Part shown: positions 33,605 through 47,647 of the stretch, piece after piece
How positions within the stretch are numbered: the stretch's first letter is position 1
Layout of the letters: each line of letters opens with the position of its first letter
Source: Lonicera japonica
Lineage: Eukaryota; Streptophyta; Magnoliopsida; Dipsacales; Caprifoliaceae
Reading direction: 5' to 3'
Assembly (NCBI GenBank): GCA_021464415.1
Contig: CM038468.1
Coordinates: forward strand, 63,815,220-63,879,219
Length of the DNA: 64,000 bases
The notes under the pieces: model-generated
Databases searched by the model: none
Told to the model about the DNA's origin: nothing
What the model saw: only the letters and a program-made list of their open reading frames with translations
Program-made: the position numbers and the translations under genes

Positions 33605-35600
33605 CTTCTCTCTCTTTCTCTGTCTCTCGCCCTCTCGTCTTCTCATCTTTTATTTTCTTTTCTTCTTTTCTTTTCGCTCCGCTCCGTCCCCTAATGGGCC
33701 GACCCAGTATGAGCCTCCAAACTACTTAGATCCACCCAATATATATTATTATTATTATTATTATTATTTCATGGGCTCTATTTAATAGTAATATAAAAAA
33801 TAGTATAAAAAATAAAAAATTAATTTTTGCAATAAGGCAAAAAATAAATTGAAACATATGATGACGTTAACTCTTCTTTCTTTCTTTCTTTCTATTTTCA
33901 GCAAGTAACCAGGAAACAAAAATACTACAAATCCTGCAGTATGTCATACTTCACAAAAAAAAATTTTTAAGGATCATACATAATATCCAAAATACTTCCA
34001 TGTGAATTAGTTTCAATATTTTTTAAATTACTTTGAGTGACATTTTTTAAAAGATCGCTCACTGACTTTTTAAGATCACAAGTGAACGCACTATATATAA
34101 AAGATATGATATTAATTGTATGTTTTTGTAAGAGTATTTATTGTCACATTTGATGAACGACTTGTGGATTACTCTCTTCTAAAATAATCACTTACAATAT
34201 ACTCAAAATTTATTGTCACATTATATGATTATGATTCCTTAATTTTAAATGCAACCATATTAAATGCAATCAAATTTTTTTTTATCAATAATTCTTAGTT
34301 CTAAGCAAAGATTAGTAATCTACTCATTTTAGTTTGACTTGCCTGCTTTATAAAACTTCCCTAATCTATTGTTATTTATTTTTAGTTAGAATGATAAGAA
34401 TTGATTATGTAACCTACCCTTTTTGAACTTTTGATGCCAGCAAAACATTATCGACAATTAAAAATGTATCTTAACTGGAGTTGCAAAAATATTATGTTCT
34501 ACGTCATGCTTGAATAAAAAGTGATTATTGTGGTAAACAACGCAAATGTTCCTTTCACCTGATTCCAAGCTAGTAGTCTAAAAGGACACATACATTTTTA
34601 TGTCCAATTCATTTTGATTTTTCATTATATTTAAAAAAAATTTATTAATTTCAACTTAATTAATGAAACTACGAAAAATGAAAATTATTTACGCCGCAAA
34701 ATATGATATATTGACTTTTTCGAAAATAGTGAAACTTTAAACTTAAGATTTCAAAAAAAAAAAAAGGCACTCTTCATTTTGAACTAAAGAAATTAAAATT
34801 TTGTAAAGAATCGCCCATCTCATGCCATCCACCATCTTTGAGCTCCCTGCTCAAAAGAATTATCATCCAGTTCTAGATATAGACGGATGCCCAAATATTG
34901 ATTGATGCGTGGTTATGATGCATAAAAAAAAAGGTGGGGTCTCTGTTAAAAAAAATGCCATCTCCAAATGTGCACAATTTAAAGATTTTTGATCGACAGG
35001 GTAAAAGCAGTAGTTAAATTATTGCCAACGCCTAAACACGATGAAATCGTGGGGTCCCAGCACCACTGCCACGATGGGTTATGATGCGATGTACAGAATC
35101 ACCACACGACACGGTAAAAAAATGGATTGTGTGGGGTGGAGCCACTCATTGTGTCGTGTGTTATGTTATCTCTTATTCCCCCTTAATGCGGTAGTGTAAG
35201 GTAAAATCGACCATTTAGAATAGAGGGACACGTTAAACTTCACAACAAATGATGACCGCCAACATTACCCTTGATTGCTATGTGCTATCCATACATTCAG
35301 GACTTGTGTAACATCTTCCTTCGGAACCAATAAATCTTAAAACTGATCAAATTATAAATGGGTTACTAATGGCAATTGTACAAAATTCCTCTGCAACAAA
35401 GCAATTTCACCATGCACTTAGCAGACCACTCATCCAGTAAATAACTAGGGAGTAAGAAAGACCAAGAGACAAATGAAAATGCTACACAAAACGGCATATT
35501 TACAGATCTACACCTATACCTGGTAATGACCGAGAAAGGTTTTGGCCCCTGCAATTTTGCTTGGAAGGTTGAGAGAACAAAAATTATTTCCAGACGAGCA
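33605..35600. other. Intergenic DNA upstream of mL41 and downstream of the BAR-like gene
   Basis: A CT-rich (minus-strand GA-rich) leader lies just above 33601 and would be the mL41 5' UTR. (ATT)n lies at about 33749-33767. At 35030-35160 there is a stretch with CACGA...TCGTG type inverted phrases. No gene is supported. Confidence 0.5.
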
Positions 35601-35752
35601 TCAAATCATGTAACCAGCACCTGTGTCCATTTCAGATATTTATTAGTACTCAGAAGTCAGAATCAGAAATTTTGAAATTTCACACGTACAATTACCTCTG
35701 ATTTGAGCTACTAGAATGAGAGTCTCAGGCTCTCAGCAACAGTTGATGTTGG

Positions 35753-38700
35753 CTAACTATTTGATAAGGAAATTGGGGTTAAAGGAGGTGAAGCAATATC
35801 CTCAACCATCTTAATTAAGTTTTGAGGAGGAGATTCTGATGGTTTGGATCCTCCATGCAATGGCATTTCTCTTTGACTCCCAGAAGGTATAGAATAACTT
35901 CGAGGGAGTGTCTGAGAAGGAACGGGAAGTGTAGAAGATGATGTATTAGACACCACTAATCTAGTTGTAGTGGCTGAAGAAATTTCCTGAGCTCTCAGCC
36001 CCAAGGGAGCTGAGTGAACGATTAAATTTGAAGGTCTCTCGGAGGAGGCTAAATGTGCTGGAGGCCTCGGAAGCTCATGAAGTTCACTTATTTTAGGTGA
36101 TGAGACAAAAGCATTTGGAGATGATTTTGCAGGAGACGACGGCCTTGGTAATGGAGTACGCAAGAGAGATCCAGAAAACATCTGATGGTTTCCTGTTGTT
36201 GAGCCAATAGGGCCGCTGGCTGACGAGATAGGCTGGTTTTGCCATGAGTTGCCTGTTAGTGGGCCAGAGAAAGCTTGTCGTTTGATTTTTTTAGTATCAG
36301 AAGCAGGGCGTAGTAAGGGTGAGGAGAAACCCTCATGCAAAGGAGGAGGTAGATGAGTGAACGTATTATTAATGTTGCTCTCTCTGAGTACTGAAGATGG
36401 TGTACTTCGAATTGGTCCTAACAAGATCTCATTACCCAGCTTTTCATATCTTTTATGGTCCAAAGGGGATGAATGCCACAAATCAGAAGAACCCCCACTC
36501 AGACCGGCTCTTGTTTGAGCACCACCTAGATCAGTAGTAGCTGATCCTGCAAAAACTGTATGCCTTCTCTCGGCTGGCGTGGGCAGTACATATGCATGAA
36601 GCCTTCGTGTGGATGAATGTCTAAATCTTTCAGTAGATTCAGAATTCTTCTCTGCAAAAAGGGGAGCCGATTTGCTGCTTGTCTTATTAAGATCTCTACT
36701 AAACCCAAAGGAATTCCCACCATGGTTTCTATCTAGATTTTCCTGTATAATATTCAAACATAAGACATAGGCCCAGCGGCTTTAGATATCTTCCTGTACA
36801 TCATCTTACATTCTTATGAGCATTCAGGGAAAAATTGTTGATTCTTGAAATGAATTTTTTTATGAAATAAAACTCCTTAATAAATCAAAGAATACCAACA
36901 AGTTACAAGAGCTATGTGCACTTGAAGAAATATCTTTTTCAGGAATAAGTTAAGAAAATAAACTTCTTAATAAAACAAAGTAGCGAGCCAAATTGCGAGA
37001 GCATTTCGTGGCCCCCCAGATATAATTATCAACACTACTCATTCTGAACAAAAGAAAAAAGAGAGGGCAGATTACCTTCAGTGCATCAGTTTTGGCAACT
37101 CGAGGAAATGTGAGCTCCACAGTATCCAGCTGCAGAAGATATTTCACAGTTTAGTAGGTCAATTGTGATATAACAGATCCATGGATACTGCAAATTTTCA
37201 GCAATTAATACTAAAAACTATTTATCAATTAATGATTAAATGGCCGCACCAATGGTTTAAAAAGTTGAAGGTAATTTGGAGGCATATTGATGGAAGAAGC
37301 TATGAGTAGCCTCAACTCAAACAAGAAAATCACCAAAATTATTAAGAAAAAGATACCAATGATGCAGAAAAATAGTGTCAGTGCTCACAAATTTAATCTA
37401 TCAGTACACTATATATATTTATTATTTATAGTAGTAGAACCAACTCTAACTCATGCAATTTGAAGTTCAGGCCTTAGCAGTGCAAGTATACTAAGTAAAT
37501 AAATAGTACAATGCAGAGTATAGTTACATATATATGTGCAGAGTATATATATTAAATATTAATTATTAATCATCTGTACAAGTATAAATTGTTTACCAAA
37601 AATTACTACTAATACATTTGAGAGTATGATCTATGTAAATATATACTCAGTTCGAATACAATTCAGTATATATGAGTATATCTACACTCAACTGAAACAG
37701 GTAAGAAAGCAATGAGAAGACAACACGCCTAAGGTTATAGCCTATAGGTAACGCAAGCCTGTCGCTTCACCCTCAAGGAAGACAAAATCAAGTGAGTGAG
37801 GGGTAAGCCTCTAATAAAGAACCAGAAGCTTCTTAAATCCCTTACAGTCTAGACTGTTTTCCTGAGGCTGATGCATTGGCCAGGGACAAGAGAACTAAGG
37901 ACTTGATTGGCATGTAGTACCAACAGCCGGCTTATGTATAAAGCATATTAGAACTTGTTTAGTTGAAAATTTGAAGGCTTCAAAATATCCTTCCATTGCA
38001 ATGGATCGCCATGGGATGCAACTTTCTAAGGTAATGGTAGAAATTAGAAAATTATGGGATGAAGTCATATTGCAAGAAAACCTAATAAAGGGAAGGCGGG
38101 GCACGGGGGTTTTTTGTTGGGGGGGAGGGGGGGTGTTTGAGAACAATTAATGGTATAGAAACCATTTTAGTGGATTCAAACCATAAGAAAAATGTGCCTC
38201 AGCCCTCAAGTCAAATATCTTTTTTTATAAATGACTCCCAGTAACATGGAGTTGAGTTCGTGTGCTATTTGAGAATTATCACATCCACTTTTAAATGAAG
38301 CAGAAGTTGAGGGGTAAATCTTTCTAATTCTGTTGCTGATAAAATTAAAGGTCTAACCTCCATTGAATCTCTTGATGCAGAACGATCTTGCCCCTGGTCA
38401 GTGAGTCGATAGTCAAAACTCAATTCACCATCATCATGAGCTTCATAACCATTGTCTACATTGCCTTCATCTGAATCATCATCATCGTCATCATTCTCAC
38501 TATCATCCGCGACATCATCTTCCAGTCCATTAAACGGGTAGTCAATATGCTGCTGCTCAGTTACCAACTTGACATGCGGTTCAATTGTCTCAAGAGATTT
38601 GAGACCCTTCTTGAAGAAACACAGCTATCTCAAGCAAGAAAAGCTCATCAACAATTATCGAACAAGGTAATTATCCCTGGCATAAAAAAGTATTCAAGGA

Positions 38701-41700
38701 GAATACCTGAGCAGCATGGTGCCTTGCTGCTTGTGTTAGAAGACTTCGGGATTGTCCTCGTTTTAGAGATTTCATACGGAAAACAAATAAATTTGCCTCC
38801 TCATCATAATCATCACGAGCTGCTTGCAGCTGGTGAGATGAAAAGGATTCTCCTTTACTGCCACCTCTCAACCTCCCTTTCTCTCTGTGCCTTGTTATCA
38901 TGTCTTCATATCCACTTCTGAGGAGGATCATGAATACAGAGTAAGGGACCTCTATTCAACAGATAAAATGTGTAAAAAAAACTAGATAAATAAATTGAAC
39001 CTTTTTTCATCACATTGTCTCTTCATCTCCTGCGTCAACAGAAAAGGTGAAATTCATCAACTGTTGAGTAGTTAACTGTATGGATAGCCATGTAGATATA
39101 GTGCAATAAGATGAGTGCATGTATAACCAGTAGAGATTTTCCTAACGGAAGTTTTCAAACTTCTGAAGCAAACATTAGGAAACTGACAAGAAAATGAGAT
39201 ACGAAAACTGGCATAATACTATTAACTGGAGTACTCGTCCTCCTTTGAGTAATAAAGTACATTTGCCAGTGCCTGGAGAGGAGCCAAAACATCACTAAGG
39301 TTTAGACAGAGACTTGGATCTATTTAATAGTGATAATAAAGCTCACTGGGGGTTCAAACATATATACATAACAATAAGACTGCCTATGTGGGTTCAATCA
39401 TAAACCACTTTGGCATGGTTGGTTGGTTGGTTGGTTGACAGGTATCTAACTAGTCTACATCCGCGAGAGCACTTCACTAGTCTCACCATTTTCTCATTGC
39501 CTAAAAAGATTCTGTTATGATTTCCATTCGTGCTCATTGCTAATCTTCTTACCATCTGAATTCTCATGAAAACTCTCGTTATTTCATGATGGATGTCAAT
39601 ATTAAGTTGCTCTTTGTTCCTTTTTCTTCGTTTCAATTAAAAATTAAAACAAGAACGCCACAGCTGGGTGAGCACACGTTCACAAATTGAGGCAAATATT
39701 CTGTAACAAACATTCAAAAAGAGGTCTCATGGAACATATTTATGATTCAAAAAGTTTAAGACCTGGAAATTATAGGAACTATTAGACTGTATTCAGAGTA
39801 CAAAGAAATTGTGTGGCACAAGAAACAAACTACGCTTGTGACGAACTGACTATATTGAATAGTTCATATCGACAAACCTCAACTATGCGCAGTTCATTGA
39901 GAAGGGATTCTGATGGAACTGTGATCGTCTGGAAAATATGAGAGCGCTGAAACACATTGCAATAACTCATCAATAAGGGTCACAAAACGAAAGGATTCAG
40001 AAATTGTTTATACATATAGTATAAGGACCCACATAGCTGTCAACAAGTTTCTGGAGTTCAAACTGTACTTTTCCCAGCATCAGCAAAACTTTACCTGCAT
40101 AAAAAAAGAAACTGCTTGGATTTTAAGAGGGAGGAACTAAAATAGACCAAAAATTGTTGGAAATAAAAACAAATATAACAATTGATGCAAGCCGTAATGA
40201 ATTTGCAACCTTTGGCATTAAAAGTAAAAACTGTTGTGACAATAATAGGGTTGGGAACAGAGGTCTGTCTTCTTACAAACCAACACAGAGACAATTTTCA
40301 AGCTAATACCAGTACACAAGTCTTCAAATTTAGTAATGAAAATAAATTGACAACTTCCAAATTTTAAAAATCGACAAAGGAACATATATTTGTTACTTCC
40401 AAGAATTAACTAGCCATTGGAGTTTTTGTGGTTGGGAAAACTAAAAGGGTGATATATATCTAGAGAGAGAGAGAGGACAAATCTGAAGTAAGAAAGAGTA
40501 TTGATACGACAAAATATGAGGCCCGCCCAATTTTCACCCTACATTACCACCTAAAAAGTAAAAATCTCATAACTATGTGTGTCAGTGCCAATGTTTTAAA
40601 TAGCGATAGGCGATAGCGCAGCCGATAGGGTTTTGGTCCCGGTAGCACGTAGCGCAAATAGCGTAGCGTATAGCGTAAGTTATTGGGGACATAAATAGTG
40701 TAATAATTAAAAAAAATAAAAAATAATATTATACTAAAGAATATTAGTTAATTTCATATGTTTACTAATATTACATATATATACTATTTATATATAATAT
40801 ATATATTTATTATTGTTTATTTATAATAAGATGATATTAAATTACTAATAAATAAAATATAAAAAGGGCTTTACAATAATAAACATTTATTAATATTGTA
40901 AATGTTTCATATAGCTAAGGGCACATAACTGACATAAGTCATTTTAATATTTACAAAACCCTAAATATAAAATATCTCATAAGCTTCCTTTTGCAGCCAC
41001 TGTTTCTCTCTATCCATTTCTTCTTCTCCTTCGTTCTTTTCCTTCTTTCTTCTCCTTGTTCTTCTTCTTCTCCTTCTTTCTTTTCCTTCTTTCTTCTCCT
41101 TCTCCTTCGTTATTCTCCTTTGTTCTTCTTTTTCTCCTTCGTTCTTCTTCTCCTTCATTACCACTTGTTTCTCTCCTGATTTGAGAACGAACAAGGAGGA
41201 GAAAAAATAGAGCTAAGGCTTTGCTAACTTGTTTCACTTCTTTGACCTAGTTTCTCACTTTCCCAAATAGCGTTCGTTTTTTGCAAAAAGCGTAAATAGC
41301 GTACGCTATCTGCGCTATAGTGTGCCACGTCACCAAAACACCCACGCTTTTTGTTCCACACGCTATGTAGCGTTTTTGTGAAAAAATGCGCTATAGCGCG
41401 CTATGTAGCGCGCCACAGAACGCTATTTAAAACACTGGTCGGTGCAGATAGAATAATAGATGTAGTTACAGATACACATATATTCAGATAACAGAAGTCA
41501 TCTGCTTGGAGTGTATAAACTAATGACCAGGAGAATTAGATCTAAAACAATTACAAAAATTAGTAAATATTTTTCACAGTCAATTGTTAAATAATAAGTT
41601 GGACATAAATCACTAAATCGCCATCATCCTTGAGGTAAATTCCACTGGCAAAAGATGTTTGAATTGAGTTTGTATGGGGAGTAAAGAAACTGTTGATGTC

Positions 41701-44700
41701 GTAAAATACAACACATATATTCTAACTCATCTAGCAACTGCATAAAGGAAAACATGCAACTCATATACAAGTGCAAGATAAAATACGAGAAACTACATAA
41801 ATATACATTTTATGAAATTATTTCAGGGGGAAAGAAGAAAGCAAAAGAAAACCAGGTGGTCAAATGGTCTTAAGTAAAGTGGAGGACTGGAGGATAAGAA
41901 TGTATCATCTACTCTTTTTTTTTGTACAAGTAATTCTAGTGGAAATGGATATATAATGGAAATTTCACTCACCGCTTTCTTCATCCTCATTTAATGCAGT
42001 TTTCTCAAGAAGACAATCACCCATTTCCTTTAATGACTCTGAGAATTCTGGAACAAAAATGGTCTTGATCAGTATGACGTTACAGTAATGCATAGCAAGA
42101 TAATCGATCAAATCTTCTGGAGAAGATAAGATAAACTCTAAATTATCTAGCAGAAGCAAAATAAAAAATAAAAATTGCATTAAGTAAAAAGGATGTAAAT
42201 ATAAACTATTAAAGCCATAGCATGATATTGTTGTGTTGCTTCTTTTAGTATCAATTCCATTGTACCAAACTGCAAACAAATCACTGCCTTGAAATAAGAG
42301 CAACTAAACCCATTGCAAGATTCCACCTTGTAATATATACATGCTTTTGCATATTTTTTTTTATTTTTTTTATAACCATGGGTATCGGGGCCCCACCCCC
42401 ACTAATCCCATGAGGCCCTGGTTGCTCAACCAAGAGACGCCCCCAGTGCATTGCAGGCAGTTGTCAGAAAATGATAGGCTATAGTTGCAATATACCATCC
42501 AGAATCAAATTTTAGCAGAACATATAACAACTTCCAGTTCACCTTGATAGTAGGAAGTAGGAATTAGTTGGTTCAAATACAGTAGTGACGATAGTCGATA
42601 TTCAAGTCTCCTGACTACCATAAATTTTAGTATATCATATTCCCAATCAATTCATCAAAGTTTTTGAGCATTTGCCTTTTCAAATATATTTTGTAACGTC
42701 TTCCATGTTATAATTAAATTGCATTCATAAATCAGCTAGAACTTCATGATTATTGGATTTCTATTACCATAATTCTGTTTCAAAATTAAGCCTTCAATTA
42801 TTTACCTTGTACATGGTCTCTTTACTTGCAAGTAAGAAAAACTCCTGTAGGTGGAATTACAAAGTGTTCCTTTTATATTATCATATACAAGAGCAAAATG
42901 CTTAAGAAAGCATGGTTAACGCATGACAAGGAAATATTAGTAAACTAATTGATGCAGCATGTCAGAGGGAGAAATGGTAGGTATAAAATTTAGAAAACTA
43001 TTAAGGGTAATTGGATAGAGTCCACTCCTTGTGCTTGGAGTGACCTGAAGACAAGTGTTTAGTCTCTAGTACCACCCTACTAGTAATGGCGATTTCCATT
43101 ACAACAAAATTCACTTTGGCACTCTATTATTGCGAGCAAGTACAGCTTGCATCCGAATGGATGGGATGTGAATATGGATGTCAAAGCTTCTCTACGTTCC
43201 CCTTGGAAATCGATAGCGAAAGGATGGAATAAATTTGTGGAAAACACAAAGCTTGTGGTGGGGAAAGGAGATAGAACTCGGTTTTGGGAACATATTTGGG
43301 TGGGTAATTCTCCATTAAAAGAATTACTTCCTAGTATATCAATTATCCAATAATCGCAATATGTTAATTCAATCGGTCATTTCTTGGCACTCACACCTCA
43401 ATCATTCATGGGATTTAAGGTTTTCTAGGAACTTTAGTGATAGGGAGTGTAATGAGTTTATTTCACTATTGAACTCTATTGATAGCGTCCATCTCAACCG
43501 TAATTCTTCTGATAAGAGAGTATGGGTGGGCCATTTTTCGGGGGAATTCTATTGCAAATCCTTCTTTGAAATCCTTTTATCTCCTCCGGTTCCTTCGTTT
43601 CCACAGTCCTGTTTCATTTGGAAAAGTGGTGTCCCTTCCAAAATCAAAGTCGTTGCATGGCTTGCCTCTTTGGGGAAAGTGAATACTTGTGACATGATCC
43701 AAGCGAGGCGGCCTTTCATGTACCTTTCTCCTTCGTGGTGCATTTTGTGTAAACGGGCGATGGAAAATGTGGACCACATTCTGCTGCACTGCAGCTTTGT
43801 TAATGATGCATGGGTTAGGATTTTTGATATGTTTGGTTTGGTGGGTGCTTTCCTTAAAAGTTGGGCTGAGTTCATACTCATCAAATGGAATTTCAAGCAT
43901 AATAGTAAGAAGTTGAAGTTAATATGGAGATTTGCTGTTCTGGCCTTGGCATGGTCGATTTGGATGGAACGAAAGAAAAGGATGTTTGAGGACAAAAGCA
44001 ACGGCGCTTAGGAAATCTGGGGGCAGACACGGTTTCTGATTGGTTTATGGACTAAAGCTTCGAACATTTTTTATGATACTGAGCGTTTTTTGTTTAGTTT
44101 GGATTGTGCTAGCTTTATGGATGGATATGAGGGTTAGAGTTTTTATTCTTTGTTCCTTTCTATAGGCTTAGGAATTTCAGTGGATGTCTTATCCACTGTT
44201 GACTGTTCTTTAGCATTGCTTGTATTGTAATTCCTTTAGCTGATCAATAAAATTTTGTTTTCTATCAAAAAGAAAAAGGTACCACCCTACTAGCTGTAGA
44301 GAACTAGGAAACTCAAATGAACAATCTCAAATTTGAGAAAGGCACACACAAGAGCATAACACTCTTCTTTGATTAATTTCCAAAATACTTTTTCTCCATT
44401 ATGCTTTACATTACTTCATATTTATATTGAGGCATGGAAGATTCTACCAGCCATAGACACATGCATAAACGTTAATTAGAAACATTAATTAGATTAGAGT
44501 ATTAAATACTTAAAAAGACTAGATGCATTAGAGACTCTTAGAGTGCCAAGTATATACTTAGAACCTAGATTATGTACCTTTCTTGTTATGATAAATAACC
44601 TAAATTAAATGAACATTCATTATGACTTGTTTAATCCATAAGTGCCAGCTTGGCTGTTCACATCACTAATGCAGAGATTATGCTAATGATGGAATTCAAC

Positions 44701-47647
44701 ACCACTCTCACAAAGAGGAAAACGCAGTTTGCATAATGGTCATAAGGTCCAGTCCTCCAACTATTTCCTATATGCTTGTAAACACAAATACACTGTTTAA
44801 AAGGCTATAAATTGCAATACATCATGTAGAAAGCAGAAAAACATATGCAGCTTGACTGAGTAACAAAAGAATAGTCATATTATATGAATAAGGATATCAA
44901 AATATGAAATTAAGGATTGCCACAAATAAGTACCAAATGCACTGTTTGCTGTTGCTGCTGCGGCAGAAAGTAAGCTGTCATAGCAGTCTCTCATGTCCTG
45001 CATGTCCTGCAGTCAGTAAATAAACGGAACAAATTACAGATTTTGATTGCATACATCCAAATTATGGTAGGTGTATGCATTAACAAACTGCCAGAATTGG
45101 GAAAAGAACTGCACTACTGAACTGTCGGTTGCCACACTAATCTAAACCTGAAATTTTATAGCAACAATCAGGACACTAAACATAACGTGGAGGAGGTACG
45201 GAATTAGAAGTTAAGAAATAAGAATTTAACAACCTGCGCCCCACATTGATATTGTATCGGGGTTTTCTTCACTTTAGTTTCCATGAACCCATACAATAAC
45301 TTGAGCTAGCACTTTGGTTGAGAACCAATAGTGTTGGAATGGGTATCAAAGTTGACCCATGTCCACTACTATGTAACACCGCAAGTCATCAACCTAAAAG
45401 TTCTAGTTCAAGTTATCAATTGGGTTCATCAAACCAATATAACCACCACTAAACAAATACCATCTTCAGCACCTCCAAAAACTGCCATAACTTTTACCGC
45501 TGCTAAATACAAGATGCACTAAAATACAAACAATTCCATCCCCCATAACCTCCGCCATCACTGCATACATCTCTTAACACCACAGCATTCCTACCACTAT
45601 CAGCACCTACCCCCAGCCCGCCCACCAGCTCCATCAATTCATAACCAAAAGTACAAATTTTACCAAAACCATCTTCTCGCAGCTTGATGCTCCCAATGGT
45701 GTTCTTTATCCACCATTAGACTGTTATTTAGAGGAACCAAAAAGTTACTAGGCATCATGAAGTACAAGTGGTCCACCTATAAAAGAAATTCTGAAAAAAA
45801 CTGTAGAAGGGTAATGTTTGGGGGCAGTACTAGTTGGAGCTAGGGGACACAGGGTAAGCATGAGGCAGAACAGTAAACACAGGCGCATTGAACAGGGATA
45901 GCAGATATATATATAGAGAGGGAGAGAGCAATGTGTTAGGGCTAGGCGTAGTGAAGGTAATTGAAGAGACTAATGGCTCACTAGTAATGTTTTATTATGC
46001 AGGCTAGTATTTATGGGTGGTGCTAATTACACCCACCAAAACACTCTCTAACACTCCATCTCATTTAAATAGGTTTTTCTTTCTATTTACACACCCCTCC
46101 TTTTAATATTTATTCCAATGCTTAACAATTAATAATCCCCATCATTTACATTAATAACTCAAGTTAATACACCCAATCATTACCACTCCACCCACAAACC
46201 CACCCTATCACTCCAAGCCAATTCTTCCATCCAAACACAATACTTGGATCCAAACACACCCTCTGCTTTCTTCTTCACTTATCATCATCTATGTCTTCTT
46301 CTTCCTCTTCTTACAAACACTCCTCCATACTTACAAAAGATTGCAAGAACCTGAAGCCTGAGATGGACACCCCAATTCTACAAAAACCAAGTGCAAGGAC
46401 AAGTGCAAAGCCAGAGTAAATGATATGTGTCTTTCCTTGCTTCTTTACAAATAAGTACCCATGTGTGGTAGATAAGCACAAGTTTTAAACTCTTCTTTAG
46501 CTCTGTATGATAAGTATTAACCCTCCCTCAACTCCTGCTATCAACAATGCAGAAGAATGAATTTTTTGAAAGAAGCCAACTCTATCATACATCCTCTTAT
46601 GATGGCAAACCATGCCAACTTCACCGAATGGACATATATTATCTACATGACCAAATCCATGAGTGAAGATGTAAACTGAACAAATTAGTTAAACAATCAC
46701 CTCCTTAGTTTTATCCTTTTTCCCATTTCTTCACAAATAAATGGCAAAATGTGTAATGCAAACTGCACAAAGTTAATAGTCTTTCCCATTCAAAACTTTA
46801 ATTATGTTGAAGAGTCAGAAATTAGTCCATTTGTAAGTTGTATTATAACAAAGTTAACTCTCAACTATTTTATGATGATGCGAACCCTAATTCAAGCACA
46901 ATCAATTGCAAATGCGACCCAAGGATCTATAAGATGACATAAACAAGCATATATAGTTACTTCTTTTTAACTTAGAACGCTGAAAACCAGAGCCTAAGTA
47001 AAGATATCTTGTAAAGTTCTAGCAAATTATTAACAAAGTGATTAAAAACAAGAACGAAAATGAACAATGAGCAAAGTTTCAGACGTTCTACTTACTAGGA
47101 AAAGGTCAAAGGACCAGCTGATTTAAACCTGACTTCTATTCAGGAGCCCGTCCAATTATTCCATGATAAAATTAGTTATTCACGACAAGCATGTGAGTCC
47201 AGTCATACATTGAAATAGGTTTCCGGCGAATTATAAAGAATCCTCACTTAATGCTCATAATTTCGCGGTGACTTGGACAGATTCCTCACCGTGTTCTATA
47301 ACCGACGAAACTACTGATCCGGAAAATAAATAAATTGTCGAATCATATGATGCGGCGACTTTTCAATTTACAAAAACAAATTGACCGCATATGATCCAGA
47401 AAGAGAAATTAATTAAAAGCGAAACACGATAGGATTGAAACTTATCAGATCTTATTAATCCATGTATGTATCCTGGACGATTGAACGTCGGAGGCAAGGA
47501 AGAAAGAATGAATGAATAAAATACCTGAGAAGCCTGAGAGAGCTCATCCAATTGGGGGAGAGATTGTTGCTGTTGATGATGATGGCGCTCTCTTTTGTCA
47601 TGCCTGTGAAGCGCGAATCCTCGCAGTTTTTTAAGAGAAGTCTTCAT
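35753..47647 (-). CDS. AH/BAR-like, Ser/Pro-rich protein of the At2g33490 type, 650 aa
   Basis: Ten exons on the minus strand, all GT-AG and phase-consistent: 47647-47525, 45006-44934, 42047-41973, 40094-40033, 39946-39878, 39029-39001, 38917-38707, 38624-38358, 37129-37076 and 36742-35753 (TAG). The N-terminal M-K-T-S-L-K-K-L-R-G, D-M-R-D-C-Y-D-S-L-L, S-L-K-E-M-G-D-C-L-L-E-K-T-A-L-N, and F-V-F-R-M-K-S-L-K-R-G-Q-S-R-S-L-L-T-Q-A-A-R-H-H-A-A-Q match the uncharacterised plant family of Arabidopsis At2g33490, whose N-terminal half (about residues 40-245) folds as an AH/BAR-like helical domain. BAR domains bind curved membranes; the role of this family is not established. An acidic tract follows (about 248-268). 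The last exon (about 322-650) is Ser/Pro-rich and probably disordered. Intron 2 holds a LINE and intron 3 a hAT-type element, both away from splice sites. Length agrees with the family. Confidence 0.9.
40589..41437. mobile_element. hAT-type non-autonomous element with GCGCTA repeats in intron 3 of the BAR-like gene
   Basis: The left end is CAATGTTTTAAATAGCG and the right end reverse-complemented is CAGTGTTTTAAATAGCG (16 of 17 match). The flanks are 8-bp duplications with one difference: GTCAGTGC (40581-40588) and GTCGGTGC (41438-41445). Subterminal regions carry dense TAGCG/CGCTA phrases, which look like transposase-binding repeats. The middle is AT-rich, then CTT-rich. No transposase is present, so mobility would need a helper. 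The TIR start matches that of the element at 30856-32248. Confidence 0.85.
42363..42480. repeat. SINE-like or other dispersed repeat fragment
   Basis: A GC-rich island in AT-rich intron DNA contains ATGGGTATCGGGGCC, then ACTAATCCCATGAGG. I associate this combination with a common dispersed plant repeat of SINE type, but this is memory and not a search. The T-run just before it could be the tail of a minus-strand copy. Confidence 0.3.
43084..44278 (+). mobile_element. 5'-truncated LINE (L1-type) in intron 2 of the BAR-like gene, with 15-bp TSD
   Basis: Plus-strand insertion in a minus-strand gene. The 15-mer GTACCACCCTACTAG flanks it at 43069-43083 and 44279-44293. Inside are the end of an RT-type protein (F-W-E-H-I-W-V-G-N-S-P-L-K-E-L near 43280-43325) and, after a frame change at about 43345, an open stretch to 44011. 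That stretch has a zf-RVT domain (W-K-S-G-V-P-S-K, C-I-L-C...H-I-L-L-H-C). It ends with AATAAAATTTTG and an A-rich tail (about 44247-44278). The perfect TSD points to a relatively recent insertion, probably without effect on splicing. Confidence 0.9.
46015..46100. repeat. Isolated end of a Mutator-like MITE
   Basis: GGGTGGTGCTAATTACACCC at 46015-46034 matches the ends of the MITE at 11043 (GGGTGGCACTAATTATACAC). It is followed by CTCTAACACTCCATCTC, as at 8570-8590. I find no matching inverted end downstream, so this is a truncated or rearranged copy inside intron 1 of the BAR-like gene. Confidence 0.45.

Noticed and set aside
33501..33785. Plus-strand 94-codon frame
   Set aside because: It is the complement of mL41 exon 1 and its CT-rich leader. 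The minus-strand exon has a clear family match and splice site.
40961..41237. Lys/Glu/Arg-rich frames on the minus strand and Ser/Phe-rich frame on the plus strand
   Set aside because: They come from a CTT-rich stretch inside the hAT-type element.
43549..44001. Minus-strand frames of 150 and 107 codons in the LINE
   Set aside because: They are complements of the zf-RVT coding strand, and the TSD and A-rich tail fix the LINE orientation as plus.
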